A stretch of 42,806 nt of DNA from the NCBI GenBank assembly GCA_023433775.1, contig JAEYTY010000141.1:1-42806 (forward strand). Reading direction: 5' to 3'. Every line of letters begins with the position of its first letter. The first letter of the stretch is position 1. The notes under the pieces were generated by a model that ran no database searches, was not told the origin of the DNA, and saw nothing but the letters and a program-made list of their open reading frames with translations. Of the stretch, positions 16,517 through 25,470 are shown piece by piece. Origin of the DNA: Pseudomonadota bacterium. Lineage in GTDB: Bacteria; Pseudomonadota; Alphaproteobacteria; Rhizobiales; Devosiaceae. The position numbers and the translations under genes were made by a program.

Positions 16517-17263
16517 ATGGATATGACTGAAAAGAAGGTTGCGCTGGTTACCGGAGGCACGTCCGGAATCGGCAAGGCGGCGGCAATCGGGCTTTCAAAG
16601 GCAGGTTGGCAGGTGGTCATTTGCGGTCGCCGGGCCGACCTGGTGGAGAGCGTCTCGCGCGAAGGCGATTTTCAGGGCGAGGTCTGTGACGTGACGGAGC
16701 CGGAATCGGTCGCCGCCCTGTTTGCGGCGGTCAAAAGCCGCTATGGCCGTCTGGACCTTGTCTTTAATAATGCCGGACGTTTTGCGCCCGCAATGTCCTT
16801 TGGCGATCTGCCTGTGGAGACCTGGCGCCAGATGGTGGATACCAACCTCAATGGCGCCTTCTATGTGGCGCGCGAGGCGTTCAGGCTTATGCGCGAACAG
16901 AGCCCACAGGGCGGGCGCATTATCAATAATGGCTCGATTTCGGCCTATGTGCCCCGGCCCCAGGCGGCGTCCTATACGACGACCAAGCACGCCATTACCG
17001 GCCTGACCAAGGCCATATCGCTCGATGGACGCGCGCATAATATTGCCTGTGGGCAGATCGATATCGGCAATGCGGCGACGGACATGACGAGCCAGATGAA
17101 TAGTGGTTCGCTGCAGGCCAATGGCACGATGATGCCTGAGCCAACCTTTGATCTGGCCCATGTCGTCGACGCGATTCTCTATATGGCCGGGTTGCCGCTG
17201 AACGCCAACGTCCAGTTCATGACCGTGATGGCGACCAATATGCCCTATATCGGGCGGGGCTAA
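16517..17263 (+). CDS. Short-chain dehydrogenase/reductase
   Basis: This 248-residue classical SDR has the cofactor loop TGGTSGIG (about 11-18), the NNAG motif (FNNAGRFAP) and the catalytic Ser...YxxxK in NNGSISAYVPRPQAASYTTTKHA. After the cofactor strand the residues CGRRADL (Arg) suggest NADP(H) preference, an inference. The substrate cannot be told from sequence. AGGGAG just upstream supports the ATG at 16517. It converges on nagA with a single nucleotide between the two stop codons. Confidence 0.9.
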   Translation: MDMTEKKVALVTGGTSGIGKAAAIGLSKAGWQVVICGRRADLVESVSREGDFQGEVCDVTEPESVAALFAAVKSRYGRLDLVFNNAGRFAPAMSFGDLPVETWRQMVDTNLNGAFYVAREAFRLMREQSPQGGRIINNGSISAYVPRPQAASYTTTKHAITGLTKAISLDGRAHNIACGQIDIGNAATDMTSQMNSGSLQANGTMMPEPTFDLAHVVDAILYMAGLPLNANVQFMTVMATNMPYIGRG

Positions 17264-17264
17264 A

Positions 17265-18428
17265 TCAGGGTGCGCGCCAGGCTTCTTCGCCGGCAATCCA
17301 GGTGGCCCGAACCTGCCTTGCGTCGGACAAATGTACGAAGCTGGCGACGGCCTGCGGGCGAAGATGACCGAGGTGATCATCGATGCCCATGGCCCGGGCG
17401 GGATATAGAGAGGCCATGCGGAACGCTTCTTCAGCGGAAACGCCCACTTCGCTGATCATGAAGTTGATGGCGCTGATCATGTCGAGATCGGCGCCAGCCA
17501 ATGTGCCGTCGTCGAGCCGCAATGCGCCGTCGGCGCGGGTGATGGTGCGGCCGTTGAGGGTGAACGCGCTGGCGTTGGTGCCCAGCGGCGCCATGGCGTC
17601 GGTGACCAAAAAGATTCGGCCGGGTCCGGTTTTTGCCTTGAGCGCGGCAGAAATGGTGGCGGGATGAACGTGGATGCCGTCGGCGATCAGCCCGGCAGAG
17701 ACGGTGCCACTTTGCAGGGCGGCGCCGACAAGGCCGGGTTCGCGACTGGTGAGTTGGCTCATGGCGTTGAACAGATGGGTGACCATGCTGGCGCCGGCGG
17801 CAAAGGCGGCATTGACCTCGGCCCAGCTGGCGTCGGAATGACCAAGGCTGATCACTGCGCCAGCCTCCACCAGCTTGGTGATCTGCTGGTTGCTCACGGC
17901 TTCGGGCGCGACCGTGCATAACAAGAGTGGCAGCGACTGTGCGGCTTCGATCAGCCCGGCGAGATCTCGCTCCACCATTGGCTGGATGAGGCTGGCGTCA
18001 TGGGCGCCCTTTCGTGCCGGTGAAAGGTGGGGGCCTTCGAGATGCAGCCCGAGAAAGCCGGGGACGCGTTGCTGCTGCGCGGCGATGCCTGCCGCTATGG
18101 CGGTTGAGCCGGTTTCGACGTCATCCGTAATCAGGGTGGGTAAAAGACCTGTCGTGCCGAACTGCGCGTGGGCGGCGCAGATGGTTCGGACCGCTTCGAC
18201 CGAGGGATCGTTGTTGAACTGCACCCCGCCCCCGCCATTGACCTGCAGGTCAATAAAGCCGGGCACAATCATGCCGCCATCGAGCACAATGCGCCGCGCA
18301 TTGGCGGGTATGGCTTCGTCGGCGACGATGGAACAGACATAGCCGAATTCGATCAACAGCGCCGCGCCTTCGTGCCATTCGTGGCCGTCGAATATTCGTG
18401 CCCCGGAGATAGAAAGCAGATCACTCAT
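17265..18428 (-). CDS. nagA: N-acetylglucosamine-6-phosphate deacetylase
   Basis: NagA removes the acetyl group from GlcNAc-6-phosphate, feeding amino-sugar or peptidoglycan recycling. The roughly 387-residue amidohydrolase shows GFIDLQVNGGGG, the metal-binding Glu in HLEGPHLSPARKGAH, the His residues in LGHSDAS and VTHLFNAM, and the catalytic Asp in VTDAMAPLG. The start is taken as the ATG at 18428; a GTG at 18443 in the same frame is also possible, and neither has a good Shine-Dalgarno sequence. No nagB, nagK or PTS gene lies nearby, so the rest of the pathway must be elsewhere. Confidence 0.92.
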   Translation of the reverse strand: MSDLLSISGARIFDGHEWHEGAALLIEFGYVCSIVADEAIPANARRIVLDGGMIVPGFIDLQVNGGGGVQFNNDPSVEAVRTICAAHAQFGTTGLLPTLITDDVETGSTAIAAGIAAQQQRVPGFLGLHLEGPHLSPARKGAHDASLIQPMVERDLAGLIEAAQSLPLLLCTVAPEAVSNQQITKLVEAGAVISLGHSDASWAEVNAAFAAGASMVTHLFNAMSQLTSREPGLVGAALQSGTVSAGLIADGIHVHPATISAALKAKTGPGRIFLVTDAMAPLGTNASAFTLNGRTITRADGALRLDDGTLAGADLDMISAINFMISEVGVSAEEAFRMASLYPARAMGIDDHLGHLRPQAVASFVHLSDARQVRATWIAGEEAWRAP

Positions 18429-18694
18429 GGATGGATTGTCCACTTAACCCGGGCTTGAGACGTCGCGCTGTTCAAGAAAAGGATTTGATTCAACCCACAG
18501 ATCCATTGCGCTGAAAACACTCGACTTTGCCAGTGCGGCGTGTCGGACATTCCAGCAGTTTACAGGACCCGGGACGCAAATCCAAAGCCGCGATAGCACC
18601 CGGTCCGACGCTTGATGTTTTTTTGGGGGCAAATGTCGAAGCGCGGCACTCCGCTTCGTCGCGCTGATGAAGAGAGCGAACCAAGGAGATTCAC

Positions 18695-19180
18695 ATGGAA
18701 ATTCGCGCCCATGAACAGGTGACTGATCCCAGCCGTGACCTGGTCCTCACCCGATTGGTCAATGCATCGCCCGAGGCGGTCTATCGCTGCTGGACCGATC
18801 CGGCGCTGATGGTGCAATGGTTTGCCCCAAAGCCCTGGACCACGGCCCGCGCCGACATTGATGTGCGCCCCGGTGGCCGGTCGTTGGTGGTGATGGCCGA
18901 TGAGCAGGGCAATGAATATCCCAATCCCGGGCAGTATCTCGAGGTCGTGCCCAATCGCAAACTGGTGTTCACCGATGCCTTTACGGGCGACTGGACGCCT
19001 TCGGAAAAACCCTTCTTCACCTGCGTGCTCACATTCGAGCCCGAAAATGGCGGCACGCGCTACACCGCCATTGCGCGCCACTGGAACGCCGAAGATCGCG
19101 AAACCCACGAAAAAATGGGTTTCCACGAAGGATGGGGCCTGTGCGCCGCGCAGATGGAAGAGGTCGCCAGGACGCTCTGA
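18695..19180 (+). CDS. SRPBCC (AHSA1/START-like) domain protein
   Basis: This 161-residue protein is a single Aha1-C-like SRPBCC domain. It has the family start RDLVLTRLVNASPEAVYRCWTDPALMVQWFAPKPWTT, the GG turn VRPGGRSLVVM, and the ending HEGWGLCAAQMEEVARTL. Such proteins form a hydrophobic ligand cavity and occur in stress or regulatory settings; the ligand is unknown. AAGGAG 7 nt upstream supports the start. It converges on the GGDEF-EAL gene. The 266 bp before it, up to nagA, shows no other gene. Confidence 0.87.
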   Translation: MEIRAHEQVTDPSRDLVLTRLVNASPEAVYRCWTDPALMVQWFAPKPWTTARADIDVRPGGRSLVVMADEQGNEYPNPGQYLEVVPNRKLVFTDAFTGDWTPSEKPFFTCVLTFEPENGGTRYTAIARHWNAEDRETHEKMGFHEGWGLCAAQMEEVARTL

Positions 19181-19198
19181 GGAATCAATGGAGCGGCG

Positions 19199-21616
19199 TC
19201 AGGCCCGCCGCTCCGTTACTTCTGTCCAGTCGATCCGTCCGGGGCGGCCAAGCAGGAAGCCCTGCGCCTCGGTGCAGCCTTCGGCGCGGAGCACTTCGAG
19301 CTGCGCCGCTGTTTCGACGCCTTCGGCAAGCACCGGCACGGAAAGGCTTTTGCCCAGCGCCAGGATGGCGCGGATGATGGCCTTGGCCTGATCGTCATGC
19401 TCCACTTCGGGCATGAAGGAGCGGTCGAGCTTGATCTTGTCGAAGGGGAAATTGCGCAGGGTATCGAGCGAGGAATAGCCGGTGCCGAAATCGTCAATGG
19501 CAATCGAGACGCCCAGCGCCTTGACCGCGTTGAGCACCGTGAGCGCCCTTTTGCGGTCCGCAACGATGGCGGTTTCGGTGACTTCCAGTTCGAGCCGCTG
19601 CGGGATCAGACCGGTTTCGTCGAGCACGTGCTTGACCAGATCGACCAGTTCAAGCTGGCCCAATTGCAGGCCCGAGACGTTGACGGCAATCTTATGCGGC
19701 TCGGGCCAAAGGGCGGCTTCGCGGCAGGCCGTGGCGAGCACCCAGGCGCCGATGGCGTGGATGGCGCCGCACTCTTCAGCGATCGGGATAAATTCGGCGG
19801 GCGAGACCGGGCCGAAACCCGGACGATTCCAGCGCAGCAGCACTTCATAGCCCGTGGTTTCACCGGTCATCACCGATTTTTGCACCTGATAGGCGAGATG
19901 GAAACCGCCTTCGTCCACGGCGTTCCAGAGGTCCTTGGCCATGGCACGGCGCTGGCGCGCGGCCTCGTCCATATCCTGCTCATAATAGCAGATGCGCTGG
20001 TCGATCTCGGACTTTGACCGGTAGAGCGCCAGATCGGCATTGTTCAGCAGCTTGCTCCGGTCATCGCCATCATGGGGGGCAATGGCCACACCGACACTGC
20101 CGCCAACGGCCAGCACGGATTCGCCATAGGCCACCTTGCCATTCAGGGCCTGCTCAACGCGGGCGATGAAGTCACGCAGTGCGGTCATGGAGGTGAAGGG
20201 CTTGAAGGCGGCGAATTCGTCGCCGCCGAGACGTGCCACAACCTCGCCTTCCTTGAGACCCTCGCCCAGGCGCAATGCAAGTTCGCTCAACACATGGTCG
20301 CCGGCGGCGTGGCCATGGCTGTCGTTGATGTCCTTGAAGCGGTTGAGGTCGATGGCCAGCACGGCCAGCTTGTCCTCGGGCGCAAGATTTTCGAGCGCCG
20401 CGTCGAGCAATTGATTGTAGCGGGCGCGATTGGGCAGGCCGGTGAGGGAATCGTGGTGGGCCAGATGGGCAATCGCGGCAGCGCTGCGCCGGCTCTCGGT
20501 AATGTCCTCGACCGTGGTGATCCAGGCGCCCTCGCCCGCCGGGCTGTGGCGGACGCGCAAGGCGCTGTCATTGCCGATGGGTTGAACAATTTCGCCGCCG
20601 CCATGCGCGATCAATGCGCTGTGCTGCGCCCAGATTTCGAGCGCGCGGGGCGCCACATCGATCTCGCCGGGCCCCTGGATCACCCGTTCGAGCACGGCGG
20701 GCATGTCGAGACCGACAAGGTTGCTCCCAGGTGCTAGATTGAGCAATTCAAGCAGGCGGTGATTGTGCAGCAGCATTTTGCCGTCTTTGCCGAACAGCGC
20801 GAGCCCCTGCCCCATATGCGTCAGCGCGAGATTGAGCCTGTCATTGACTTGCGCGAGCTGCTTGGCGTCGGCCATGCGCCGCGCGAGTTCGCTGGCGGTG
20901 CGGCGGCGGTCGGCTTCGTCGAGCACAAGGCTGCCGATGGCAGCGGCCAGGACAAGCAGCGACGTGCCAGCAACAATGATGGACATCAGGCCGCTATCGT
21001 CGGTTATGCCCTCTGACAGAGGCAGGCAATTGCTGAAATCGGCGGCATACATGGCCGTGAAATGCATGGTGCAAATGGCCAGCGTCAGTAAGGTGGCCGC
21101 TATCACATTGCGCTGCCAGCTCGGTGCGGTGCTGAGCGCGAATGAGATGCCCGCAAGCCCCATGCCGCCCAGAATGGAGAGCGTAACCGCGCCGGACTGC
21201 CAGACAATCTCGCCATTGAGAAGCAGCGAGGCCATGCCGGTATAATGCATGGCCGAAATGCCGACGCCGACCGTGACCCCGCCCAGGAGGCGATCACCGC
21301 AGCCCTTGCCATGGACGGCCAGCGCAATACCGCCGCCACAGACCAGGACAGCGATCAGCAGGGAAAGCAGCGTCAGGCCAAAATCATAGCCCAAGGCGAA
21401 GCCGGGGCGGAAAGCAAGCACGGCAATGAAATGGGTGGCCCAGATGCCGATGCCGACCGCAAGGGCGGAGACCAGGTTCCACACCAGTCGCATCCGGCCC
21501 TGCGCCTTGCGGGCGTGATGCATAAGGCTGATACAGGCGTAGGCCGAGACCAGGCAAACCACCGCCGCCAGCAGCACGATAAGAAAATCGTGCCGGGCCA
21601 GAAAAAAGTCGATCAT
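19199..21616 (-). CDS. MHYT-PAS-GGDEF-EAL cyclic-di-GMP regulator
   Basis: This 805-residue membrane protein has an MHYT sensor with seven predicted membrane spans (about 1-215) including the metal/gas-binding motifs ATHFIAV, SAMHYTGM and TMHFTAMY. A PAS-like region follows (about 255-375), then a GGDEF domain with intact RLGGDEFAA (about 385-545), then an EAL-type domain (about 555-800). The EAL motif reads EVL. The other phosphodiesterase residues are present: NVSGLQL, EVTETA, IDDFGTGYSSL, KLDRSF, EGVET and QGFLLG. Both synthesis and hydrolysis of c-di-GMP are possible. The start is the ATG at 21616; a TTG at 21640 is an alternative. Confidence 0.93.
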   Translation of the reverse strand: MIDFFLARHDFLIVLLAAVVCLVSAYACISLMHHARKAQGRMRLVWNLVSALAVGIGIWATHFIAVLAFRPGFALGYDFGLTLLSLLIAVLVCGGGIALAVHGKGCGDRLLGGVTVGVGISAMHYTGMASLLLNGEIVWQSGAVTLSILGGMGLAGISFALSTAPSWQRNVIAATLLTLAICTMHFTAMYAADFSNCLPLSEGITDDSGLMSIIVAGTSLLVLAAAIGSLVLDEADRRRTASELARRMADAKQLAQVNDRLNLALTHMGQGLALFGKDGKMLLHNHRLLELLNLAPGSNLVGLDMPAVLERVIQGPGEIDVAPRALEIWAQHSALIAHGGGEIVQPIGNDSALRVRHSPAGEGAWITTVEDITESRRSAAAIAHLAHHDSLTGLPNRARYNQLLDAALENLAPEDKLAVLAIDLNRFKDINDSHGHAAGDHVLSELALRLGEGLKEGEVVARLGGDEFAAFKPFTSMTALRDFIARVEQALNGKVAYGESVLAVGGSVGVAIAPHDGDDRSKLLNNADLALYRSKSEIDQRICYYEQDMDEAARQRRAMAKDLWNAVDEGGFHLAYQVQKSVMTGETTGYEVLLRWNRPGFGPVSPAEFIPIAEECGAIHAIGAWVLATACREAALWPEPHKIAVNVSGLQLGQLELVDLVKHVLDETGLIPQRLELEVTETAIVADRKRALTVLNAVKALGVSIAIDDFGTGYSSLDTLRNFPFDKIKLDRSFMPEVEHDDQAKAIIRAILALGKSLSVPVLAEGVETAAQLEVLRAEGCTEAQGFLLGRPGRIDWTEVTERRA

Positions 21617-21751
21617 CAAAAAACACCGACAAATACGCAAAAATACAGATTAGTTCTAAAATATACCCGCTAAGGACTCGTTACGAATGGGCGGCCCAAG
21701 GCATGGCCAGAAGGCTGCCACAGCCAGAAATCCCGGACTGGATTGCGCGAC

Positions 21752-21787
21752 CGCGACAGCACCGCGACGTTCAGCGGCGCTGTCGCG
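21752..21787 (-). other. Hairpin downstream of the DhaKL gene
   Basis: A 14-bp stem (21752-21765 against 21774-21787, one G-T-type mismatch, 8-nt loop) begins 13 nt past the DhaK-DhaL stop. It is GC-rich but has no U-run, so it may protect the 3' end of the operon transcript or be a Rho-assisted end rather than a standard terminator. Confidence 0.5.
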
Positions 21788-21799
21788 CGGGCGGGGCGA

Positions 21800-23503
21800 C
21801 TATTTTTCTGCTGAAAGCGCCCTGGCGATGGCATCGAGCCAGATGGTGACCGCGCGTGCGCCGCCATCGGGGATGCCGGTGGCCCGCTCGCCCAGATAGC
21901 TGGCACGGCCCAGCGCCGGGAACATGCTGGCGGTCGCTTCGGCCCCGGCATGAGCGGCAGCGAAACCCGCTTTGAACGCGTCGAGAGGCGATGCGCCATT
22001 GGCGAGGGCAGCGGCCCATTTTTCGGCAGCGGGACGGAGAGCATCGATCATGGTGCGGTCGCCGACCTTTGCGCCGCCCAATTCTTCCACCGCATCAATT
22101 GCGGCGGAAAAAGCCGAAACCCAGTCAGCGCCGGTGGCGGCAGGCTTGCCCTCGAGCATTTTGGCCGCACGGGCCAGACCGACTGCATAGAAGGGGCCCG
22201 AACTGCCCGCGATGGCGCGGCGCAGGGCTTCGGCCATGGAAAGGCAGGCATTTGCGGGGGAGTTGTAGGCAGCGTCCGGCAATGCACGGATGGCTTCAGC
22301 GCCGCGCACCATGCTGGCGCCGAGGTCGCCGTCGCCCGCCCTGGTGTCGAGGTCAGCCAGTTCCTCCTCTGCCTTGATCAGGGCCGCAGAGATGGCGGCG
22401 GTGACCTTGCGGAGCTGATCGGAGAGCGGGCCGGGCGTGCTGTCACCCATTTCGGCAGCGGTTCGCGGTGCGGGAACAATGCGGCGTTCTGCGGCGATGC
22501 GCCCGTCGCTGCTCCAGGCACGGGCATTGGTCGGGGCATCGAGGGCAGCGAGCAGTTCGTCATCCAGCGTCATGACACTGACAGAGCAGCCGGGCATGTC
22601 GAGGGCCGAAAGATAGACACCGCAATACAGCCGCTCGACCACCAGACCCTTGCTGCGGGCATAGGCCAGTGCGTGGCGCGCGACGACCGAAAGCTCGATG
22701 GGCGGCGTGGCGCCAAGGCCGTTGACCAGAATAGCGACGCGCGTCTTAGGCTTGATGGCGCCGTCGAGCAGGATCGTATCCATCATCGTTTCGACCAGCG
22801 CGTCGGCCGACTGCATGGAAAGGCGCTGCACGCCCTTTTCGCCGTGAATGCCGAGGCCAAGTTCGATTTCATCATCGGCGAGAGTGAAGCCCGGGGTGCC
22901 GACGGCAGGCACAGTGCAGGGACCGAGCGCCACGCCCATTGTGCCCACCTGCCCCGCGGCGCGCCGCGCCATGGCGGCAACCTGGGCCACATCGAAACCG
23001 CTGGCGGCGGCAAAGCCGGCCACCTTGTGCACGAAAACGGTTCCGGCAATGCCGCGCCGGCGCGCCGGTGGCACGGTGTCGCGCAGGGCGACATCGTCGG
23101 CGACGAGCACGACTTCGGTGGGTATGCCCTCGGTCGTTGCCAGTTCGGCGGCAAGGCCAAAATTCAGCCGGTCGCCGGTATAGTTCTTGACGATGAGCAC
23201 GGCGCCATTCGGGCCGGCCACGGCCTTGATGCCGGCGAGGATGGCGTCGACGCCGGGCGAGGTGAAGACGTCGCCGGCAATCGCTGCAGCGAGCATACCC
23301 TCACCCACATAGCCTGCGTGCCCCGGCTCATGGCCACTACCGCCGCCGGAGAGCACGGCAACCGGGCGATCATCCTTCGCGCGATCATCCCAGCGCAGAA
23401 TGACGTTCTCGCTATCGAGCAGTGCGAGGCCGGGCGTGGTGTCCACCAGGCCTTCGAGCACCTCGCGGACAAGATTGCGCGGCTTGTTGATGAGCTTTTT
23501 CAT
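21800..23503 (-). CDS. DhaK-DhaL fusion, ATP-dependent dihydroxyacetone-type kinase
   Basis: This 567-residue kinase phosphorylates dihydroxyacetone, or a similar keto/aldo triose or tetrose, with ATP. The DhaK part (about 1-330) has LSGGGSGHEPGHAGYVG, the KNYTGDRLNFG segment, and the histidine that binds substrate covalently as a hemiaminal in GIHGEKG (His220). The DhaL part (about 365-567) has the nucleotide/Mg Asp cluster LDTRAGDGDLGASM. Fusion of both parts indicates the ATP-dependent, not PTS-linked, form. Relatives include erythrulose kinases, so the substrate is open. It is the last gene of the dctPQM operon, 19 nt after dctM. Confidence 0.92.
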   Translation of the reverse strand: MKKLINKPRNLVREVLEGLVDTTPGLALLDSENVILRWDDRAKDDRPVAVLSGGGSGHEPGHAGYVGEGMLAAAIAGDVFTSPGVDAILAGIKAVAGPNGAVLIVKNYTGDRLNFGLAAELATTEGIPTEVVLVADDVALRDTVPPARRRGIAGTVFVHKVAGFAAASGFDVAQVAAMARRAAGQVGTMGVALGPCTVPAVGTPGFTLADDEIELGLGIHGEKGVQRLSMQSADALVETMMDTILLDGAIKPKTRVAILVNGLGATPPIELSVVARHALAYARSKGLVVERLYCGVYLSALDMPGCSVSVMTLDDELLAALDAPTNARAWSSDGRIAAERRIVPAPRTAAEMGDSTPGPLSDQLRKVTAAISAALIKAEEELADLDTRAGDGDLGASMVRGAEAIRALPDAAYNSPANACLSMAEALRRAIAGSSGPFYAVGLARAAKMLEGKPAATGADWVSAFSAAIDAVEELGGAKVGDRTMIDALRPAAEKWAAALANGASPLDAFKAGFAAAHAGAEATASMFPALGRASYLGERATGIPDGGARAVTIWLDAIARALSAEK

Positions 23504-23522
23504 GCCAGTTTCCCCCGACAGA

Positions 23523-24809
23523 CTAGTTGATGAAGCCGGCCATTCGCGGCAGCCACAAGGACAATTCCGGCACGAAGATCAGAAGTAGCAGGAATACGAC
23601 CTGCATGGCGTAGAAAGGCAACATGGCGAGGCTGATCACTTCGATCTTGAGCTTGCTGACGCTTGCCGCCGCGAACAGACATGGCCCAACAGGTGGCGTG
23701 GTCAAGCCGATGACGAGCGTGAGCGCCATGACAATTCCGAAGTGTATCGGGTGGACGCCACCGCTGACCGCAACCGGGGCGAGGATCGGCGCCATGACGA
23801 CCAGGGCGGCGCCGGAATCCATGAACATGCCCACGAGAACCAGCACACCGACGATCAGGAGCAACAGCGAAATCGGATTCGATGCGACGCCGATCAGGGC
23901 GTTTGCGATGTTTTCCGGGATGCGTTCGAGCCCGATGAACCAGCCGAACACATTGGCGGTGGCCAGGACCATGAAGATGACCGATGTCATCACGCCGGCC
24001 CTCAGCAGACAGCCGGGAATGTCCGACCATGTCAGGGTGCGCTTGATGAAAAGGCCGATGACCAGGATATAGGCTACGGCAACTGCTGCGGCCTCGGTCG
24101 CGGTGAATATGCCGCTCAGAATACCACCGAGAATGATGACCGGCATGGCCAGGGGCAACGCCGCATTGGCCGAGATGGTCATGAACTCCCTGGGGGTATA
24201 TCGGTTCTCGCGGCGTGGAAAATCGTATTTGCGGGCCAGGAAGACAACCAGAGCCATCAGCAGCAGGATCAGCACAACTCCGGGCACGATGGAGGCGAGA
24301 AAAATTGCCGCTACTGAGACCTGGGCAATGGATGCGTACAGCATCAGGATGATACTTGGCGGAATGATAGCGCCGACAATCGAGGACGCGACCGTGAGCG
24401 CCGTCGCAAAGCGCTTGTCATAGCCCATGGCTTCCATCGCCTTGATTTCGATGGAGCCCAGCGTGGCGATATCGGCAAGAGCCGAACCGGACATGGTCGA
24501 GAAAAGCGCGCTGGCCATGATGTTGACATGAGCCAGGCCGCCACGCAGCCGGCCGACCAGTGCATCGGCAAACTTCACGATGTCTTCAATGGCCTTCGAT
24601 GCCGTCATCAGCTCAGCGGCGAGGAAGAAGAACGGAATTGCCATAATCGTGAAAACATTGAGGCCGGCAAAAACGCGCTGCGGCACGAGCAGCATGAACT
24701 GCGCTCCACCCGCATCGAACATAAGCCAAAGCGAGACGAGGCCGACAACAAAAGCAATCGGAATCCCGATCAGCATCAGAGAAACGAACGCAATAGCAGC
24801 GAATGCCAT
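23523..24809 (-). CDS. TRAP transporter large permease (DctM family)
   Basis: This 428-residue integral membrane protein with about twelve hydrophobic segments belongs to the DctM family. It is the ion-coupled translocation subunit of a tripartite ATP-independent periplasmic transporter. It has family features such as GIPIAFVVGL near the N-terminus, SGSALADIATLGSIEIKAM and GAIIPPSIILMLYASIAQVSVAAIF. The ATG at 24809 has AAGGAT 7 nt upstream, preferred over 24851, which would overlap dctQ. It sits between dctQ (19 nt) and the DhaKL kinase (19 nt). Confidence 0.93.
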   Translation of the reverse strand: MAFAAIAFVSLMLIGIPIAFVVGLVSLWLMFDAGGAQFMLLVPQRVFAGLNVFTIMAIPFFFLAAELMTASKAIEDIVKFADALVGRLRGGLAHVNIMASALFSTMSGSALADIATLGSIEIKAMEAMGYDKRFATALTVASSIVGAIIPPSIILMLYASIAQVSVAAIFLASIVPGVVLILLLMALVVFLARKYDFPRRENRYTPREFMTISANAALPLAMPVIILGGILSGIFTATEAAAVAVAYILVIGLFIKRTLTWSDIPGCLLRAGVMTSVIFMVLATANVFGWFIGLERIPENIANALIGVASNPISLLLLIVGVLVLVGMFMDSGAALVVMAPILAPVAVSGGVHPIHFGIVMALTLVIGLTTPPVGPCLFAAASVSKLKIEVISLAMLPFYAMQVVFLLLLIFVPELSLWLPRMAGFIN

Positions 24810-24828
24810 AATTATATCCTTGGTGCTT

Positions 24829-25344
24829 TCAGGCGACCGGAGGCGGGACAAAAGGGGACTGGTTTTGGAGCGTGCGCTGCCACCCCTCTATCGAGACGGC
24901 AATGAGCTGGATCAGCATCATCACCCCACCGATCGGCATGGCGATGTAGGCCACGGCCATGCTCATGCCGAGGGACGATGACGTTTGACGCGGGCCCATC
25001 TCGATGGTCAGCCGCCAACTGAACCAGATGAATACAAGCAGAAACACGGCAACCATGACGTTGCCGAAGATGTAGAGGACACCCCGAAGGCGCGAGGGCA
25101 AGGCATCGACAAGCAAGGTTATGCCCACGTGGTCAAGCTGACGCAGCGCAACGCTGGCTCCAACCATCGTCACCGCAACCATCAGGAAGCGGGCTGCCTC
25201 CGGGGGCCAGGCCATGGGGATGGGGATGATGAAGCGGAAGAAAACGCCGATCAGGACCGACAGGACCATGCCGGCGACGATGAGGATGGTGAGCAGCTTT
25301 GCCAGCCCCAGCATCAGGTCGGCAAATTTCATGAAGGCACGCAT
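24829..25344 (-). CDS. TRAP transporter small permease (DctQ family)
   Basis: This 171-residue protein has four hydrophobic segments (about 15-37, 50-65, 88-108, 128-152), the standard layout for the small TRAP membrane subunit. It has the family pattern FFRFIIPIPMAWPPEAARFLMV and a conserved Arg-Gln-His region (ALRQLDHVGITLLVDALP). It pairs with DctM in the inner membrane. GGGGAG upstream supports the ATG at 25344. It is 126 bp downstream of dctP, with a hairpin between them. Confidence 0.9.
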   Translation of the reverse strand: MRAFMKFADLMLGLAKLLTILIVAGMVLSVLIGVFFRFIIPIPMAWPPEAARFLMVAVTMVGASVALRQLDHVGITLLVDALPSRLRGVLYIFGNVMVAVFLLVFIWFSWRLTIEMGPRQTSSSLGMSMAVAYIAMPIGGVMMLIQLIAVSIEGWQRTLQNQSPFVPPPVA

Positions 25345-25404
25345 CGCTCACTCCCCTGAGAGCCGCTGGCCATTTCTATAGCGAATGGCTCATGCACGGA
25401 ACGG

Positions 25405-25426
25405 GTCCGGCGCCACGGCGCCGGAC
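25405..25426 (-). other. Hairpin between dctP and dctQ
   Basis: A perfect 10-bp inverted repeat (25405-25414, 25417-25426) with a 2-nt loop lies between the binding-protein gene and the small permease gene. It has no U-run. Such hairpins often keep the 5' binding-protein message more abundant than the downstream membrane subunits. Confidence 0.6.
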
Positions 25427-25470
25427 ATTTGCTTGAAAGTGCAGACCGCGCCAGCGGCCCGCAGGTCACA

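Noticed and set aside
21950..23530. 526-residue open frame opposite the DhaKL kinase
   Set aside because: Antisense shadow of a clear DhaK-DhaL gene, His/Gly-rich composition, no ribosome site.
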